A stretch of DNA of 64,000 nt from an uncultured Burkholderiales bacterium. Lineage in GTDB: Bacteria > Pseudomonadota > Gammaproteobacteria > Burkholderiales > Burkholderiaceae_C. The translations under genes and the position numbers were made by a program. Where the stretch lies: the NCBI GenBank assembly GCA_903932865.1, contig CAIZHQ010000021.1, forward strand, positions 1-64,000, in the 5' to 3' direction. Below are positions 27,154 through 36,600 of this stretch, piece by piece; the first letter of the stretch is position 1, and the number at the start of each line of letters is the position of its first letter. Below the pieces are notes generated by a model. It made no database searches and had not been told where the DNA came from. It worked only from the letters and a program-made list of their open reading frames with translations.

Positions 27154-27502
27154 GCCCTGGATTGTCCTACAAGCTGCAGAGCCAACAACAAGTGCGTCTC
27201 CTGCCAGTCATCCACAGACAAGATCGAGGCTCACAACAATGCAAAACGGTCAACACTCTGGTTTGCCAAAAAAACATCCGCCTTTTATTCAGTTTTTTTT
27301 GATCAATAGGACCATGAATAATCCATGTTCATCAAAAATAATGAAAAAACACAGGCATACCCGGGCTTCTCCACACAGTTATCCACAGCCCATTCAAGCG
27401 ATGGGGTGCCCGTTGGCTGGGTGCGCGCAGGGGGCTTGAGGCGCTTGTCATCGTCCATAATGACGCTCTTTTGACACTTTGCCTCCCAAAGAAGGAACAG
27501 TT
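27154..27502. other. AT-rich divergent intergenic region with a DnaA-box-like site
   Basis: This 349-base gap between xseA and exbB is AT-rich from about 27230 to 27365. TTATCCACA at 27379-27387 is a perfect DnaA-box match and TCATCCACA (27208-27216) a one-mismatch one. A single strong box in a gene gap is not an origin: no dnaA, rpmH or gidA is near. A poly-T stretch (27291-27300) is present. No reliable promoter pair was identified. Confidence 0.4.
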
Positions 27503-28120
27503 TTGTCATCCCTCATTCAAGCCGCTGGATGGCCGATCTGGCCGCTGATCTTGTGCTCTGTTTTGGCATTGGCCTTGATCCTGGAGCGACTGTTTCAGCT
27601 GCGCGAGCACAAAGTCATTCCCCCACGAACGCTGGAACAGGCTATTGACATCACGCGAAGCGGTATTGCGCCCGAAGAAGCCATCTTGTTGCTTGAAAAA
27701 AATGGCGTTTTAGGTCCAGTTCTGGCCAGCGGACTGCGCTGCCTGCAAAACAATCCTGTCGCCTCGGATGAAGACATCCGGGCGCATATGGAAATGGCAG
27801 GCCGTTTGGCCGGTCAACAACTGGAGCGTTATCTGACGGCCCTGGGAACCATTGCGTCAGCAGCCCCCTTGATGGGCTTGCTCGGGACCGTCATGGGGAT
27901 GATCGAAATTTTCGCGGCCCAAACTGCTGGCAGCAGTCAACCGGCCCAACTGGCCTACGGTATCTCCGTGGCGCTGTACAACACCGCATTTGGCTTGATC
28001 GTGGCCATTCCAGCACTGATGTTTTGGCGCTACTTCAGAACACGGGTGGACAATATGCTGTTGTCGATGGAGGTGGCCAGCGAACAATTTGCCCGCCACT
28101 TGGCCCAACTTCGCCACTGA
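27503..28120 (+). CDS. exbB: ExbB/TolQ/MotA-family proton channel protein
   Basis: Inner-membrane energiser subunit of a TonB-ExbB-ExbD or Tol-type complex. The start is TTG at 27503, set by AAGAAGGAACAG; an upstream TTG (27479) has no site. Of 205 residues, an N-terminal helix (WPIWPLILCSVLALALILE) and two C-terminal helices carry the family core: TIASAAPLMGLLGTVMGMIEIF and ISVALYNTAFGLIVAIPALMF. It is followed by exbD after 11 bases. Confidence 0.9.
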   Translation: MSSLIQAAGWPIWPLILCSVLALALILERLFQLREHKVIPPRTLEQAIDITRSGIAPEEAILLLEKNGVLGPVLASGLRCLQNNPVASDEDIRAHMEMAGRLAGQQLERYLTALGTIASAAPLMGLLGTVMGMIEIFAAQTAGSSQPAQLAYGISVALYNTAFGLIVAIPALMFWRYFRTRVDNMLLSMEVASEQFARHLAQLRH

Positions 28121-28131
28121 ACGAGTCCGAT

Positions 28132-28554
28132 GTGAACTTTCGCAAACGCACCCCCTCGGCCGAGCCCGAGATCAACCTCATTCCCTTCATCGATGTTTTG
28201 TTGGTGGTGCTCATCTTTTTGATGCTCACCACTACATGGTCTCGCCTGACCGAAATCAACATGACTTTGCCCTTGGCGGATGCCCAAGAGCAAAAAGATC
28301 GGCCCCAGCAGATTGTGCTCACGGTCAGTGCGCAAGGCCAATATGCTGTGAACAAATCCCCCATTGATGGCACCTCGGTGGGCGCTTTGGCTGCCGTTTT
28401 GAGGCCATTGGCCGCCCAAAAAGTGAGCTTGGTGATCAGCGCTGACGCTCAGGCCAGTCACCAATCGGTGGTCAATGCCATGGAAGCGGCTCGCCGCACC
28501 GGTCTGTCGCAAATCACCTTCGCCACCCAATCTTCCGAGTCCTCGGGCTCCTGA
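28132..28554 (+). CDS. exbD: ExbD/TolR-family biopolymer transport protein
   Basis: A 140-residue partner of the ExbB-like channel. The single membrane helix PEINLIPFIDVLLVVLIFLML carries the conserved Asp used for proton flow. The periplasmic domain follows (IVLTVSAQGQYAVNKSPIDG). Start is GTG 28132; an upstream in-frame start is inside exbB. No tonB gene is seen adjacent, so the complex may serve an unlinked TonB. lpxK follows after five bases. Confidence 0.9.
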   Translation: MNFRKRTPSAEPEINLIPFIDVLLVVLIFLMLTTTWSRLTEINMTLPLADAQEQKDRPQQIVLTVSAQGQYAVNKSPIDGTSVGALAAVLRPLAAQKVSLVISADAQASHQSVVNAMEAARRTGLSQITFATQSSESSGS

Positions 28555-28559
28555 CACCC

Positions 28560-29552
28560 ATGCGCCTGTCCACCTGGCTGCACCAGCAATTGCCAAGGAT
28601 CTGGACTTCTCGGGGTTGGATCGCCTGGCTGCTGCTTCCCTTTGCCCTGATCCATGCCGCTTTGCTGTGGGCCCGAGCTTTGCTCTGGCGCTGGGGCTGG
28701 CGTCAAGCGCAGCGTCTGCCGGTGCCGGTGATTGTGGTGGGCAATGTGGTGGCCGGCGGTGCCGGCAAAACCCCACTCACCATCGCCATGGTGAAACATC
28801 TGCAGCAGCAAGGCTGGAAAGCAGGTGTGATTTCACGCGGCCACGGCCGCCTGTTCGATGACATCCGTGCCGTATTGCCCGACAGCTTGCCCAAAGAGGT
28901 GGGGGATGAGCCCTTGCTGATCCATCAAAAGACCGGTGCCCCCGTGTGGGTGGCGACCCTGCGTGCCGAAGCCGGGCGAGCCTTGTTACAAGCGCACCCT
29001 GAGGTCAATATTTTGGTGTGCGACGACGGTCTGCAGCACTGGGCCTTGGCTCGGGACCTGGAAATCTGCGTCATGGACGATCGCGGCGTGGGCAACGGCT
29101 GGCTGCTGCCGGCCGGGCCTTTGCGCGAGCTCTGGCCCCGATCGGTGGACTTGCTGCTGCACACCGGCGCCAATGGCTTGCCGGGCGGCTTTCAAGCGCA
29201 GCGTCAATTGGCCCCACTGGCGCATGACGCTCAAGGCCGCAGCCTGGCTTTGTCCAGTCTGATGGGTCAGCCCGTCGATGCAGTCGCCGGTCTGGCACGT
29301 CCCGAGGCATTTTTTGCCATGCTGCGTGCAGCCGGTTTGCAACTGAACCAGACCACCGCCTTGCCCGACCATTTTGACTACGCACACGGGTCTCCAACGC
29401 CATCAGATCGCTTTTTGCTGTGCACAGAAAAGGACGCGGTCAAACTCTGGCGGCACCAGCCTGAGGCCTTGGCCGTGCCCTTGGTGCTGACGCCCGAATC
29501 CGCGTTCTGGCAGGCGTTGGACAAGCGCCTGACTGAAAAACCGTTTCGCTGA
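28560..29552 (+). CDS. lpxK: Tetraacyldisaccharide 4'-kinase
   Basis: Phosphorylates the lipid A precursor at the 4' position; membrane-bound. The N-terminus has one hydrophobic helix ([20 protein letters not shown]), then the Walker A motif [37 protein letters not shown] is the family acidic stretch. Residues near the C-terminus include FDYAH and [10 protein letters not shown]. The 330-residue length is normal. It is part of the exbB-exbD-lpxK-Trm112-kdsB run. Confidence 0.95.
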   Translation: MRLSTWLHQQLPRIWTSRGWIAWLLLPFALIHAALLWARALLWRWGWRQAQRLPVPVIVVGNVVAGGAGKTPLTIAMVKHLQQQGWKAGVISRGHGRLFDDIRAVLPDSLPKEVGDEPLLIHQKTGAPVWVATLRAEAGRALLQAHPEVNILVCDDGLQHWALARDLEICVMDDRGVGNGWLLPAGPLRELWPRSVDLLLHTGANGLPGGFQAQRQLAPLAHDAQGRSLALSSLMGQPVDAVAGLARPEAFFAMLRAAGLQLNQTTALPDHFDYAHGSPTPSDRFLLCTEKDAVKLWRHQPEALAVPLVLTPESAFWQALDKRLTEKPFR

Positions 29553-29614
29553 AACGACCCGACTGGCCTGGCCACAACGCTGCCCGGCTTGTCTTGCGCC
29601 GTTATCATTGCCCC

Positions 29615-29821
29615 ATGGACACCAAACTGCTTGAACTGCTGGTCTGCCCAGTCACCAAAGGACCGCTCGATTTTGACCGCGAGACCCAGGAGCTGCTCTC
29701 GCGCAGCGCTCGCCTGGCTTATCCCGTGCGCAAGGGCATTCCCATCCTGCTCGAAAACGAAGCGCGCACCTTGAGTGACGAGGAAATCGAGAAGCTGGCT
29801 GCTGTGCGTCCCCCGCTCTGA
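29615..29821 (+). CDS. Trm112-like small protein (YcaR family)
   Basis: A 68-residue protein, [20 protein letters not shown], with the YcaR/Trm112 fold: LVCPVTKG, then [18 protein letters not shown]. Only one Cys is kept of the zinc ribbon, as in many bacterial members. These proteins are often encoded between lpxK and kdsB, as here, and may assist methyltransferases or cell-envelope sugar genes, but the role is not proven. An in-frame start at 29594 is less likely. Confidence 0.88.
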   Translation: MDTKLLELLVCPVTKGPLDFDRETQELLSRSARLAYPVRKGIPILLENEARTLSDEEIEKLAAVRPPL

Positions 29822-29831
29822 AAGCCCACGC

Positions 29832-30635
29832 ATGCGGCAGACCCTTCCCGACGGCAACTTCAGCGTCCTGATTCCCGCGCGCATGGCGTCCAGTCGCCTG
29901 CCCGGCAAACCCCTGGCGGACATCGCCGGACTGCCCATGGTCGTGCGGGTGGCACAGCGCGCCATGCTGTCGAATGCACGTCAAGTGGTGGTGGCCGCCG
30001 ATGACGAACGCATCGTGGCCGCTTGCGCAGCCCACGGTGTGCAGGCCCTTTTGACCCGCCAGGACCACGTCAGCGGCAGCGACCGTCTGGCCCAGGCCTG
30101 CCAGTTGCTGGGCCTCAGTCATGAGGCCGTGGTGGTCAACGTGCAAGGCGACGAGCCGCTCATCGAGCCCACACTCATTGACCAGGTGGCGCAGCTGCTC
30201 ATCGATCGGCCTGAAGCCAGCATGAGCACAGCCGCCAACACCATCACCCTGCTGGCCGACTTTTGTAACCCGAATGTGGTCAAAGTGGTCACGGACGCCC
30301 GCCAGATGGCGCTTTATTTCAGCCGCGCACCCATTCCCTGGTGGCGCGATGGGCAAAGGGCCGTTGATAACTTGGGCAAGGACCCCGAACCCTTCACCCA
30401 ACTGCCCAGCCCGCCCCCCCTGCGACATGTGGGCATTTACGCCTACCGGGCTGGTTTTCTGGCCCACTTCCCTCAACTGCCTCCCGCCCCCATGGAGCAG
30501 CTGGAATCTCTGGAACAGCTGCGCGCCCTGTGGCACGGTCACCGCATTGCCGTTTACACCACCGACCAGGCCCCGGGCCCGGGAGTGGACACCCCAGAAG
30601 ACTTGGAACGCGTTCGCGCCATGCTCGGGGCGTAA
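29832..30635 (+). CDS. kdsB: 3-deoxy-manno-octulosonate cytidylyltransferase
   Basis: Activates KDO as CMP-KDO for lipopolysaccharide core synthesis. The 267-residue product from ATG 29832 has the nucleotide-binding motif [18 protein letters not shown], then [12 protein letters not shown], the metal-site stretch characteristic of the family. [14 protein letters not shown] and [14 protein letters not shown] are also conserved. The start is 10 bases after the Trm112 gene; the longer frame to 29775 lies inside it. Confidence 0.97.
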   Translation: MRQTLPDGNFSVLIPARMASSRLPGKPLADIAGLPMVVRVAQRAMLSNARQVVVAADDERIVAACAAHGVQALLTRQDHVSGSDRLAQACQLLGLSHEAVVVNVQGDEPLIEPTLIDQVAQLLIDRPEASMSTAANTITLLADFCNPNVVKVVTDARQMALYFSRAPIPWWRDGQRAVDNLGKDPEPFTQLPSPPPLRHVGIYAYRAGFLAHFPQLPPAPMEQLESLEQLRALWHGHRIAVYTTDQAPGPGVDTPEDLERVRAMLGA

Positions 30636-30673
30636 GCCCAGATTGCGCCTCGCGTGATATTCTCGCCTCAGTT

Positions 30674-31400
<727 letters not shown>

Positions 31401-31436
31401 GCGGCCTCTCGCAGCAACGGGCTGCACCCACGCCAC

Positions 31437-31460
31437 AAGCCCCTTTTCAGGGGCTTTGTT
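31437..31460 (+). terminator. Intrinsic terminator after adk
   Basis: AAGCCCC (31437-31443), loop TTTTCA, GGGGCTT (31450-31456), then TGTT. It is a 7-bp stem with a short, imperfect T tract, 37 bases after the adk stop. Confidence 0.65.
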
Positions 31461-31655
31461 GTTGGCGGACGACACATCGCGCTCTGAGCACATCGGCTTT
31501 CTGGGCGCTGTGTCGAGCTGATCAGGCACAGTGACTTACAACGGTGGTCGAGCGTGAAAGACCCTCGTTGCGTCCACAACGGCTTCGAGTTGGCCTCGCC
31601 ACTGCAGGTCCAATTTCAGACTTTTTCTCTTGGCAAGCTTGCACAAACAAAGAAA

Positions 31656-31690
31656 CTGTTTAAAAATACAGTCACTGGATGAAAAAACAG
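31656..31690 (+). promoter_or_regulatory. Two LexA (SOS) boxes before lexA
   Basis: CTGT-N8-ACAG at 31656-31671 (CTGTTTAAAAATACAG) is a perfect match to the proteobacterial SOS box. CTGG-N8-ACAG at 31675-31690 is a second, one-mismatch box. They are 19 bases apart centre to centre, like the paired boxes of E. coli lexA. This predicts autoregulation by LexA. Confidence 0.9.
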
Positions 31691-31714
31691 CCCAACCCTC
31701 ACCAGGAGACCACC

Positions 31715-32386
31715 ATGACCGACAGCCCCAAGCTCACCGCCCGCCAACAAGAAATTCTGGAACTGATCCAGAACACCATCGCCAACACAGGCGCTCCGCC
31801 AACCCGCGCCGAAATCGCCAGCGTTCTGGGTTTCAAATCACCCAACGCCGCAGAAGAGCACCTCAAGGCCCTCGCACGCAAAGGCGCGATCGAGTTGGTC
31901 AGCGGCACCTCGCGCGGCATTCGCCTCAAAGGCAGCTCGCGCAGCAACTCACGCGCACCTGCTGATTTGTTCAGCCTCAGCCTGCCCGGGCTGGGTCAGC
32001 TGTGTCTGCCCTTGGTGGGGCGTGTGGCTGCGGGCTCGCCCATCCTGGCGCAAGAACACGTCGACCGCACCTACCAACTCGAAAGCAGCCTGTTTGCCCA
32101 GCAACCCGACTATCTGCTGCGGGTGCGTGGCATGTCCATGCGGGATGCGGGGATCATGGACGGCGACTTGTTGGCCGTCAAATCCACCAAGGAAGTGCGC
32201 AACGGCCAGATCGTGGTAGCCCGCCTGGGTGAAGAGGTCACGGTCAAACGTCTGCACAAAACCGCCTCCGGCATCGAACTGCTGCCCGAAAACCCCGACT
32301 ACCCGACCATTGTGGTGCACCCCGGAGAGCCTTTTGACATTGAAGGCCTGGCCGTGGGCCTGATCCGCAACAGCTTCGTGATGTGA
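31715..32386 (+). CDS. lexA: LexA repressor
   Basis: SOS repressor and self-cleaving protease. From ATG 31715 (CAGGAG site) it has 223 residues. The N-terminal winged helix begins [12 protein letters not shown] and contains [23 protein letters not shown]. The cleavage site is the Ala-Gly in [10 protein letters not shown]. The catalytic Ser lies in [16 protein letters not shown] and the Lys in the following domain (AVKSTKE / TVKRLHK). Two SOS boxes upstream support self-regulation. Start at 31679 would place the N-terminus inside the second box region and is less likely. Confidence 0.97.
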   Translation: MTDSPKLTARQQEILELIQNTIANTGAPPTRAEIASVLGFKSPNAAEEHLKALARKGAIELVSGTSRGIRLKGSSRSNSRAPADLFSLSLPGLGQLCLPLVGRVAAGSPILAQEHVDRTYQLESSLFAQQPDYLLRVRGMSMRDAGIMDGDLLAVKSTKEVRNGQIVVARLGEEVTVKRLHKTASGIELLPENPDYPTIVVHPGEPFDIEGLAVGLIRNSFVM

Positions 32387-32498
32387 CATTTTTCAGTCGC
32401 GGCCTCAGGTGGCGGGCGCTGTTCATCAGCCCTGAAGCCAACGACTTTCTTCATCAATCCTGCCTGTGTCCAACCTCCATGCTATTGAAAGGTTTCAC

Positions 32499-32822
32499 AT
32501 GGGAATCGCTCTGCTTGCCCTCTCAGGTCTGTTCAAGAACCTGCCCGCCTTCGCCACCGGCACCCCAGTGCAGGTTTTGTCCAAAAGACAGCCTGTCCGC
32601 ATGCACCCCGAATGGGCCATTCGGCCCACACCTTGTGCCACGCCATCCCACGTCAAGACGCCCGTGACCCAACGCCAACCCAGCCTGCGCGTCCTGCGTG
32701 TCCACGAATGTGGTCAAAACTCCCCCGGTGCCGGCCGCATGGTGATCTCCGGACGCATGGCCGACGTCTGCGCCGAGCTCGATCGACTCGTCGCCTTGGA
32801 AGCGCGACACCGCCCTTCCTAA
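32499..32822 (+). CDS. Small conserved hypothetical protein downstream of lexA
   Basis: A 107-residue protein, unassigned. The C-terminal half reads SLRVLRVHECGQNSPGAGRM then VISGRMADVCAELDRLVALE, a compact motif I associate with small uncharacterised proteins of Comamonadaceae, often near lexA. The first 30 residues (MGIALLALSGLFKNLPAFAT) could be a signal or weak membrane helix. AAAGG precedes the ATG; a GTG at 32466 would add 11 residues. It may be co-transcribed with lexA and so respond to DNA damage, which is only an inference from position. Confidence 0.65.
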   Translation: MGIALLALSGLFKNLPAFATGTPVQVLSKRQPVRMHPEWAIRPTPCATPSHVKTPVTQRQPSLRVLRVHECGQNSPGAGRMVISGRMADVCAELDRLVALEARHRPS

Positions 32823-32924
32823 CTTATGGCGGGCTTGTGCCCTCAAACACCCCCCGGGATTCCGTTGGGGTTTGCAGTGGCACAAAGCGACTTGCCGCCG
32901 CATGCGTTAAAGCATCACCGATAT

Positions 32925-32950
32925 GTGCCTGACTGGCGCCAGTCAGGCAC
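32925..32950. repeat. Perfect 26-bp palindrome
   Basis: The half GTGCCTGACTGGC is followed directly by its exact complement GCCAGTCAGGCAC. In RNA it would give a hairpin of about 11-12 bp. It lies 14 bases before the first possible ATG of the next gene (32964). No T-run follows. It could be an operator or a leader hairpin. Confidence 0.8.
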
Positions 32951-32963
32951 GTGACAAGGCACA

Positions 32964-33980
32964 ATGTCGAGCATGAACATTGTGATCCTTGACGACTACC
33001 AGGATGTCGTGCGCAAACTCGACTGCGCAGCCAAACTCGAGAACTACCCTGCCAAGGTCTATACCAACACGGTCAAAGGCATTGGCCAGCTGTCCGTTCG
33101 GCTCAAAGACGCCGATGTGATTGTCTTGATCCGCGAACGCACAGGGCTCAACCGCGCCCTGATCGAGAAGCTGCCCCGACTCAAAATGATTGCCCAAACC
33201 GGCCGCGTGAGCAGCCACATCGACTTGGCGGCCTGCACCGAGCGAGGCGTGGCCGTGGCCGAAGGTGTGGGCTCGCCCATTGCCCCTGCTGAACTCACCT
33301 GGGCTCTGGTCATGGCGGCCACGAGAAGGTTGCCTCAATACATCAGCAACCTCAAGCACGGTGCATGGCAGCAATCGGGCCTCAAAGCCAGCTCGATGCC
33401 GGTCAACTTTGGGCTGGGCACGGTGCTTAAAGGTAAAACCCTGGGCATCTGGGGCTACGGGAAAATAGGCCAACTGGTTGCGGGGTTCGGCAAAGCTTTC
33501 GGCATGCATGTGCAGGTCTGGGGCAGCGACGAATCACGCGTGCGCGCGGTCAAAGACGGGTATGCCGCTGCCACCAGTCGGGAAGCTTTTTTTCAGAACG
33601 CGGATGTGCTGACCTTGCACCTCAGGTTGGATGAGGCGACTACCGGCATCGTCACCAGCGATGACTTGGGGTTCATGAAACCCACGGCCTTGCTGGTCAA
33701 CACCTCGCGTGCCGAACTGATCGAAACCAATGCCTTGATCGGAGCACTCAACCGGGGTCGACCCGGTATGGCCGCAGTCGACGTGTTTGAATCCGAGCCG
33801 ATTTTGCAAGGCTCAGCCTTGCTGCGGCTCGAGAACTGCATTTGCACGCCCCACATCGGCTATGTCGAAAAAGACAGTTATGAACTGTATTTCGGCTCAG
33901 CGTTTGACAACGTCGTCAACTTCATCAAAGGCACGCCTACCAACATCGTCAATCCGGGCGCCTTGCAGGTTCGTCGCTGA
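32964..33980 (+). CDS. D-2-hydroxyacid dehydrogenase family protein
   Basis: NAD(P)-dependent oxidoreductase of the D-isomer-specific 2-hydroxyacid dehydrogenase family. The Rossmann motif GIWGYGKIGQLVAGFG is near residue 157. The catalytic Arg is in LLVNTSRAEL, the Glu in VDVFESEP and the His in CTPHIGYVE. Length is 338 from ATG 32964; ATG 32973 is an alternative (335). The substrate is not readable; relatives include phosphoglycerate and glyoxylate/hydroxypyruvate reductases. It is preceded by a perfect 26-bp palindrome. Confidence 0.93.
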   Translation: MSSMNIVILDDYQDVVRKLDCAAKLENYPAKVYTNTVKGIGQLSVRLKDADVIVLIRERTGLNRALIEKLPRLKMIAQTGRVSSHIDLAACTERGVAVAEGVGSPIAPAELTWALVMAATRRLPQYISNLKHGAWQQSGLKASSMPVNFGLGTVLKGKTLGIWGYGKIGQLVAGFGKAFGMHVQVWGSDESRVRAVKDGYAAATSREAFFQNADVLTLHLRLDEATTGIVTSDDLGFMKPTALLVNTSRAELIETNALIGALNRGRPGMAAVDVFESEPILQGSALLRLENCICTPHIGYVEKDSYELYFGSAFDNVVNFIKGTPTNIVNPGALQVRR

Positions 33981-34108
33981 ACAGCCTGGCCCAAGTCGCC
34001 ATAACAGAAGACATAATCGGCGCTTGCCGTCCGGCTTACCTGTCCACTCGCCCAGCGATTCAACACGTTTTTTGACCCGGCCTAGCGCCTTGTATCCATA
34101 CTTTCAAC

Positions 34109-35629
34109 ATGACTCTCGCATTTTCCAAAGTTGCCATCATCGGCGCCGGCGCCATGGGCCGGGGCATTGCCCAAATCGCCGCGCAAGCCGGCAGCCAGGT
34201 CTGGCTGTACGACACGCAAGCCGATGCCATTCAAAAAGCCCGCGATGTGGTGTTCCAACAGTGGGACAAATTGCAAGAAAAAGGCCGCTTGAGCGCCGAA
34301 GCCGTAGCCGGACACAAAAGCCGTCTGCTTGGCGCTGCCAGCCTGCAAGACTTGGCCGATTGCGAATTGGTGGTCGAAGCCATCGTCGAAAGGCTCGACA
34401 TCAAGAAAAGTCTGTTCACCGATCTGGAAAAAGTACTGTCATCCAACGCCATATTGGTCACCAACACCTCCTCGCTCTCAGTCACGGCGATTGCCGCCGC
34501 CTTGCAGCGGCCAGCCCAGTTTGCGGGCTACCACTTCTTCAACCCAGTACCTCTGATGAAGGTGGTGGAGGTGATTGCGGGCCTCAAAACAGACCCCGCT
34601 GTGTGCCAACGCCTGACCAACTTTGCCCGCCAGATGGGCCACACTCCGGTGCAGGCGCAAGACACACCCGGCTTCATCGTCAACCACGCCGGACGGGGTT
34701 ACGGCACCGAAGCGCTGCGCATTGTGAGCGAAGGCATTGCCGATTTCGCCACCATCGACCGCATCCTGCGCGATCAAGTGGGCTTCAAACTTGGTCCCTT
34801 CGAGCTGTTTGACCTGACGGCCCTGGACGTGTCGCACCACGTCATTGAAGCGATCTACCACCAGTACTACGAAGAACCACGCTACCGCCCCAACGTGATC
34901 ACCGCCCAGCGCCTGGCCGGTGGCGTGGTTGGCAAAAAAGTCGGCGAAGGCTTCTACAAATACGTCGATGGCGCAGCGCAAGTGCCGGCCGAGCCACCCG
35001 TTCCCGTGGTGGACAACATCCCACCCCTGTGGGTCTCGACCCGAGCAGCCCGCCGCATGGAATTGCTGCAGCTGCTCAAAGACCTGGGCGCCCAAATCGA
35101 AACCGGTGCATCGCCCTCACCCGATGCGCTGACGCTCGTCGCGCCGCTGGGCTTTGACATCACCACCGTGGCCGTGGTGGAGCGCTTGGACCCAGCCCGC
35201 ACCGTCGGTATCGACATGCTGTTCGAGGACACTTCCACCAAGCGGCGCGTGCTGGCCACCAATCCGGCCACGCGCACAGACATGCGCGATGCGGCGCACG
35301 CCTTGTTTGCCCGAGACGGCAAAGCCGTCTCGGTCATCCGCGACAGTGGCGGTTTTGTCACGCAACGCGTGGTGGCGTCCATTGTCAACATCGCGTCCGA
35401 CATGTGCCAGCAACGTATCTGTAGCCCGCAAGACCTGGAAACCGCCGTCACTCTGGGCCTGGCCTACCCCATGGGGCCCTTGGCCATGGGCAACCGCTTG
35501 GGTCCCGACAGCATCCTGGAAGTGCTGTTCAACCTCCAAACGGTTTATGGTGACCCCCGTTATCGCCCCAGCCCGTGGTTGCGCCGCCGTGGTGCAATTG
35601 GCCTGTCCTTGATGCACACGGAAGAATAA
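34109..35629 (+). CDS. 3-hydroxyacyl-CoA dehydrogenase (PaaH-like)
   Basis: Oxidises (3S)-hydroxyacyl-CoA with NAD. The N-terminal Rossmann motif IGAGAMGRGIAQIAAQAG is at residues 9-26. The signature GYHFFNPVPLMKVVEVI with the catalytic His is present, as is DTPGFIVNHAGRGYGTEAL. A second C-terminal dehydrogenase domain (about residues 410-500) makes it 506 residues, like PaaH/PaaC. It is followed by a palindromic tandem repeat and a PaaG-like crotonase gene, suggesting a beta-oxidation or aromatic-acyl-CoA branch. Confidence 0.94.
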   Translation: MTLAFSKVAIIGAGAMGRGIAQIAAQAGSQVWLYDTQADAIQKARDVVFQQWDKLQEKGRLSAEAVAGHKSRLLGAASLQDLADCELVVEAIVERLDIKKSLFTDLEKVLSSNAILVTNTSSLSVTAIAAALQRPAQFAGYHFFNPVPLMKVVEVIAGLKTDPAVCQRLTNFARQMGHTPVQAQDTPGFIVNHAGRGYGTEALRIVSEGIADFATIDRILRDQVGFKLGPFELFDLTALDVSHHVIEAIYHQYYEEPRYRPNVITAQRLAGGVVGKKVGEGFYKYVDGAAQVPAEPPVPVVDNIPPLWVSTRAARRMELLQLLKDLGAQIETGASPSPDALTLVAPLGFDITTVAVVERLDPARTVGIDMLFEDTSTKRRVLATNPATRTDMRDAAHALFARDGKAVSVIRDSGGFVTQRVVASIVNIASDMCQQRICSPQDLETAVTLGLAYPMGPLAMGNRLGPDSILEVLFNLQTVYGDPRYRPSPWLRRRGAIGLSLMHTEE

Positions 35630-35751
35630 TGACTTTGCGGGACAGTTTTTTAGCTCTGCCCTGATCGGAATGACTTTGGGAGACAGATCTTGAGCTCTGT
35701 CCCCATCTGAATGACTTTGCGGGACAGATCTTGAGCTCTGTCCCCAACCAA
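35629..35751. repeat. Three tandem 41-bp repeats with palindromic cores
   Basis: Units start at 35629, 35670 and 35711, each opening ATGACTTTG. Units 2 and 3 contain GGGACAGA-type arms facing TCTGTCCC around an eight-base loop (unit 3: GGGACAGA 35720-35727, TCTGTCCC 35736-35743). Unit 1 is degraded. The array starts at the last base of the dehydrogenase stop and ends just before the crotonase gene. It resembles REP-type extragenic palindromes of betaproteobacteria. No transposase is next to it. Confidence 0.8.
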
Positions 35752-35763
35752 TGAAGAAACAAG

Positions 35764-36543
35764 ATGACCGCCCAACTGCTCAGCACCAGCGAAGGCCGGA
35801 CCCTGGTCCTGACCCTCAGCAACCCGGAGTTTCGCAACGCCCTCGGACCCGAAATGTACGCCGCCGGGGTCGAAGCCCTGAGCGTGGCCGAATCGAACCC
35901 CGATGTGCGCAGCGTCGTGATCACCGGGGCCAACGGCATCTTCAGCGCGGGTGGCAATTTGCAGCGCCTGCAAAACAACCGGCAGTTGCCCCCCGAGCAC
36001 CAAGCCCAAAGCATCGAAGGCCTGCACAACTGGATCGAAGCCATCCGTACCTTTCCCAAGCCCGTGATCGCGGCAGTGGAAGGCCCTGCGGCCGGTGCCG
36101 GTTTCTCTTTGGCCCTGGCCTGCGACATGATCGTCGCAGCGCGCAACAGCGTGTTCGTGATGGCCTACAGCTCCATTGCCCTGTCGCCCGATGGTGGCGG
36201 CAGCTGGAGCCTGTCGCGTGCCGTGCCGCGCCAATTGGCCACCGAACTCCTGATGTGCGGTGAGCGCATCGGTGCCGAGCGCCTGCAGCAACTGGGCGTG
36301 GTCAACCGCCTGGCCGATGCCGGACAGTCCCTGCAGCTAGCCCTGGAACTGTCCGAACAACTCAACGCCCGGGCCCCCAACGCACTGGCGAGCATCAAGG
36401 AACTGCTCAGCGACGCGGATGGGAGCAGCTTGAATGCGCAACTGGCGCGTGAGCGCAATGAATTTGTCAAAAACCTGCACCACCCCAACGCCGGCATTGG
36501 CATTGGTGCGTTTTTGAACAAGCAAACACCCGACTACGAATAA
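35764..36543 (+). CDS. Crotonase-family enoyl-CoA hydratase/isomerase, PaaG-like
   Basis: A 259-residue crotonase fold protein. The CoA/oxyanion loop FSAGGNL is at residues 60-66 and GPAAGAGFSLALACDM at 108-122. The positions of the two catalytic Glu of enoyl-CoA hydratase are not Glu here: the first is Ser in GFSLA and the second lies in AYSSIALSPDGGGSW, where Asp143 occupies the site used as catalytic Asp in E. coli PaaG. An isomerase or PaaG-like role is more likely than hydration. It follows the dehydrogenase and precedes a Crp/Fnr gene. Confidence 0.88.
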   Translation: MTAQLLSTSEGRTLVLTLSNPEFRNALGPEMYAAGVEALSVAESNPDVRSVVITGANGIFSAGGNLQRLQNNRQLPPEHQAQSIEGLHNWIEAIRTFPKPVIAAVEGPAAGAGFSLALACDMIVAARNSVFVMAYSSIALSPDGGGSWSLSRAVPRQLATELLMCGERIGAERLQQLGVVNRLADAGQSLQLALELSEQLNARAPNALASIKELLSDADGSSLNAQLARERNEFVKNLHHPNAGIGIGAFLNKQTPDYE

Positions 36544-36600
36544 AGCGCCTGGTCCCCCAGGCGACAAAAACCCGATCATCAGTCACTCAAAGGACAGAGC

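Larger units (their letters stand above)
31401..31714. other. adk-lexA intergenic region
   Basis: This 314-base gap holds the adk terminator, a quiet stretch, and then two SOS boxes in front of lexA (annotated separately). No further gene was found in it. Confidence 0.6.

Noticed and set aside
27154..27502. Replication origin
   Set aside because: One perfect DnaA box in an AT-rich gap is not enough; no dnaA, rpmH or gidA nearby.
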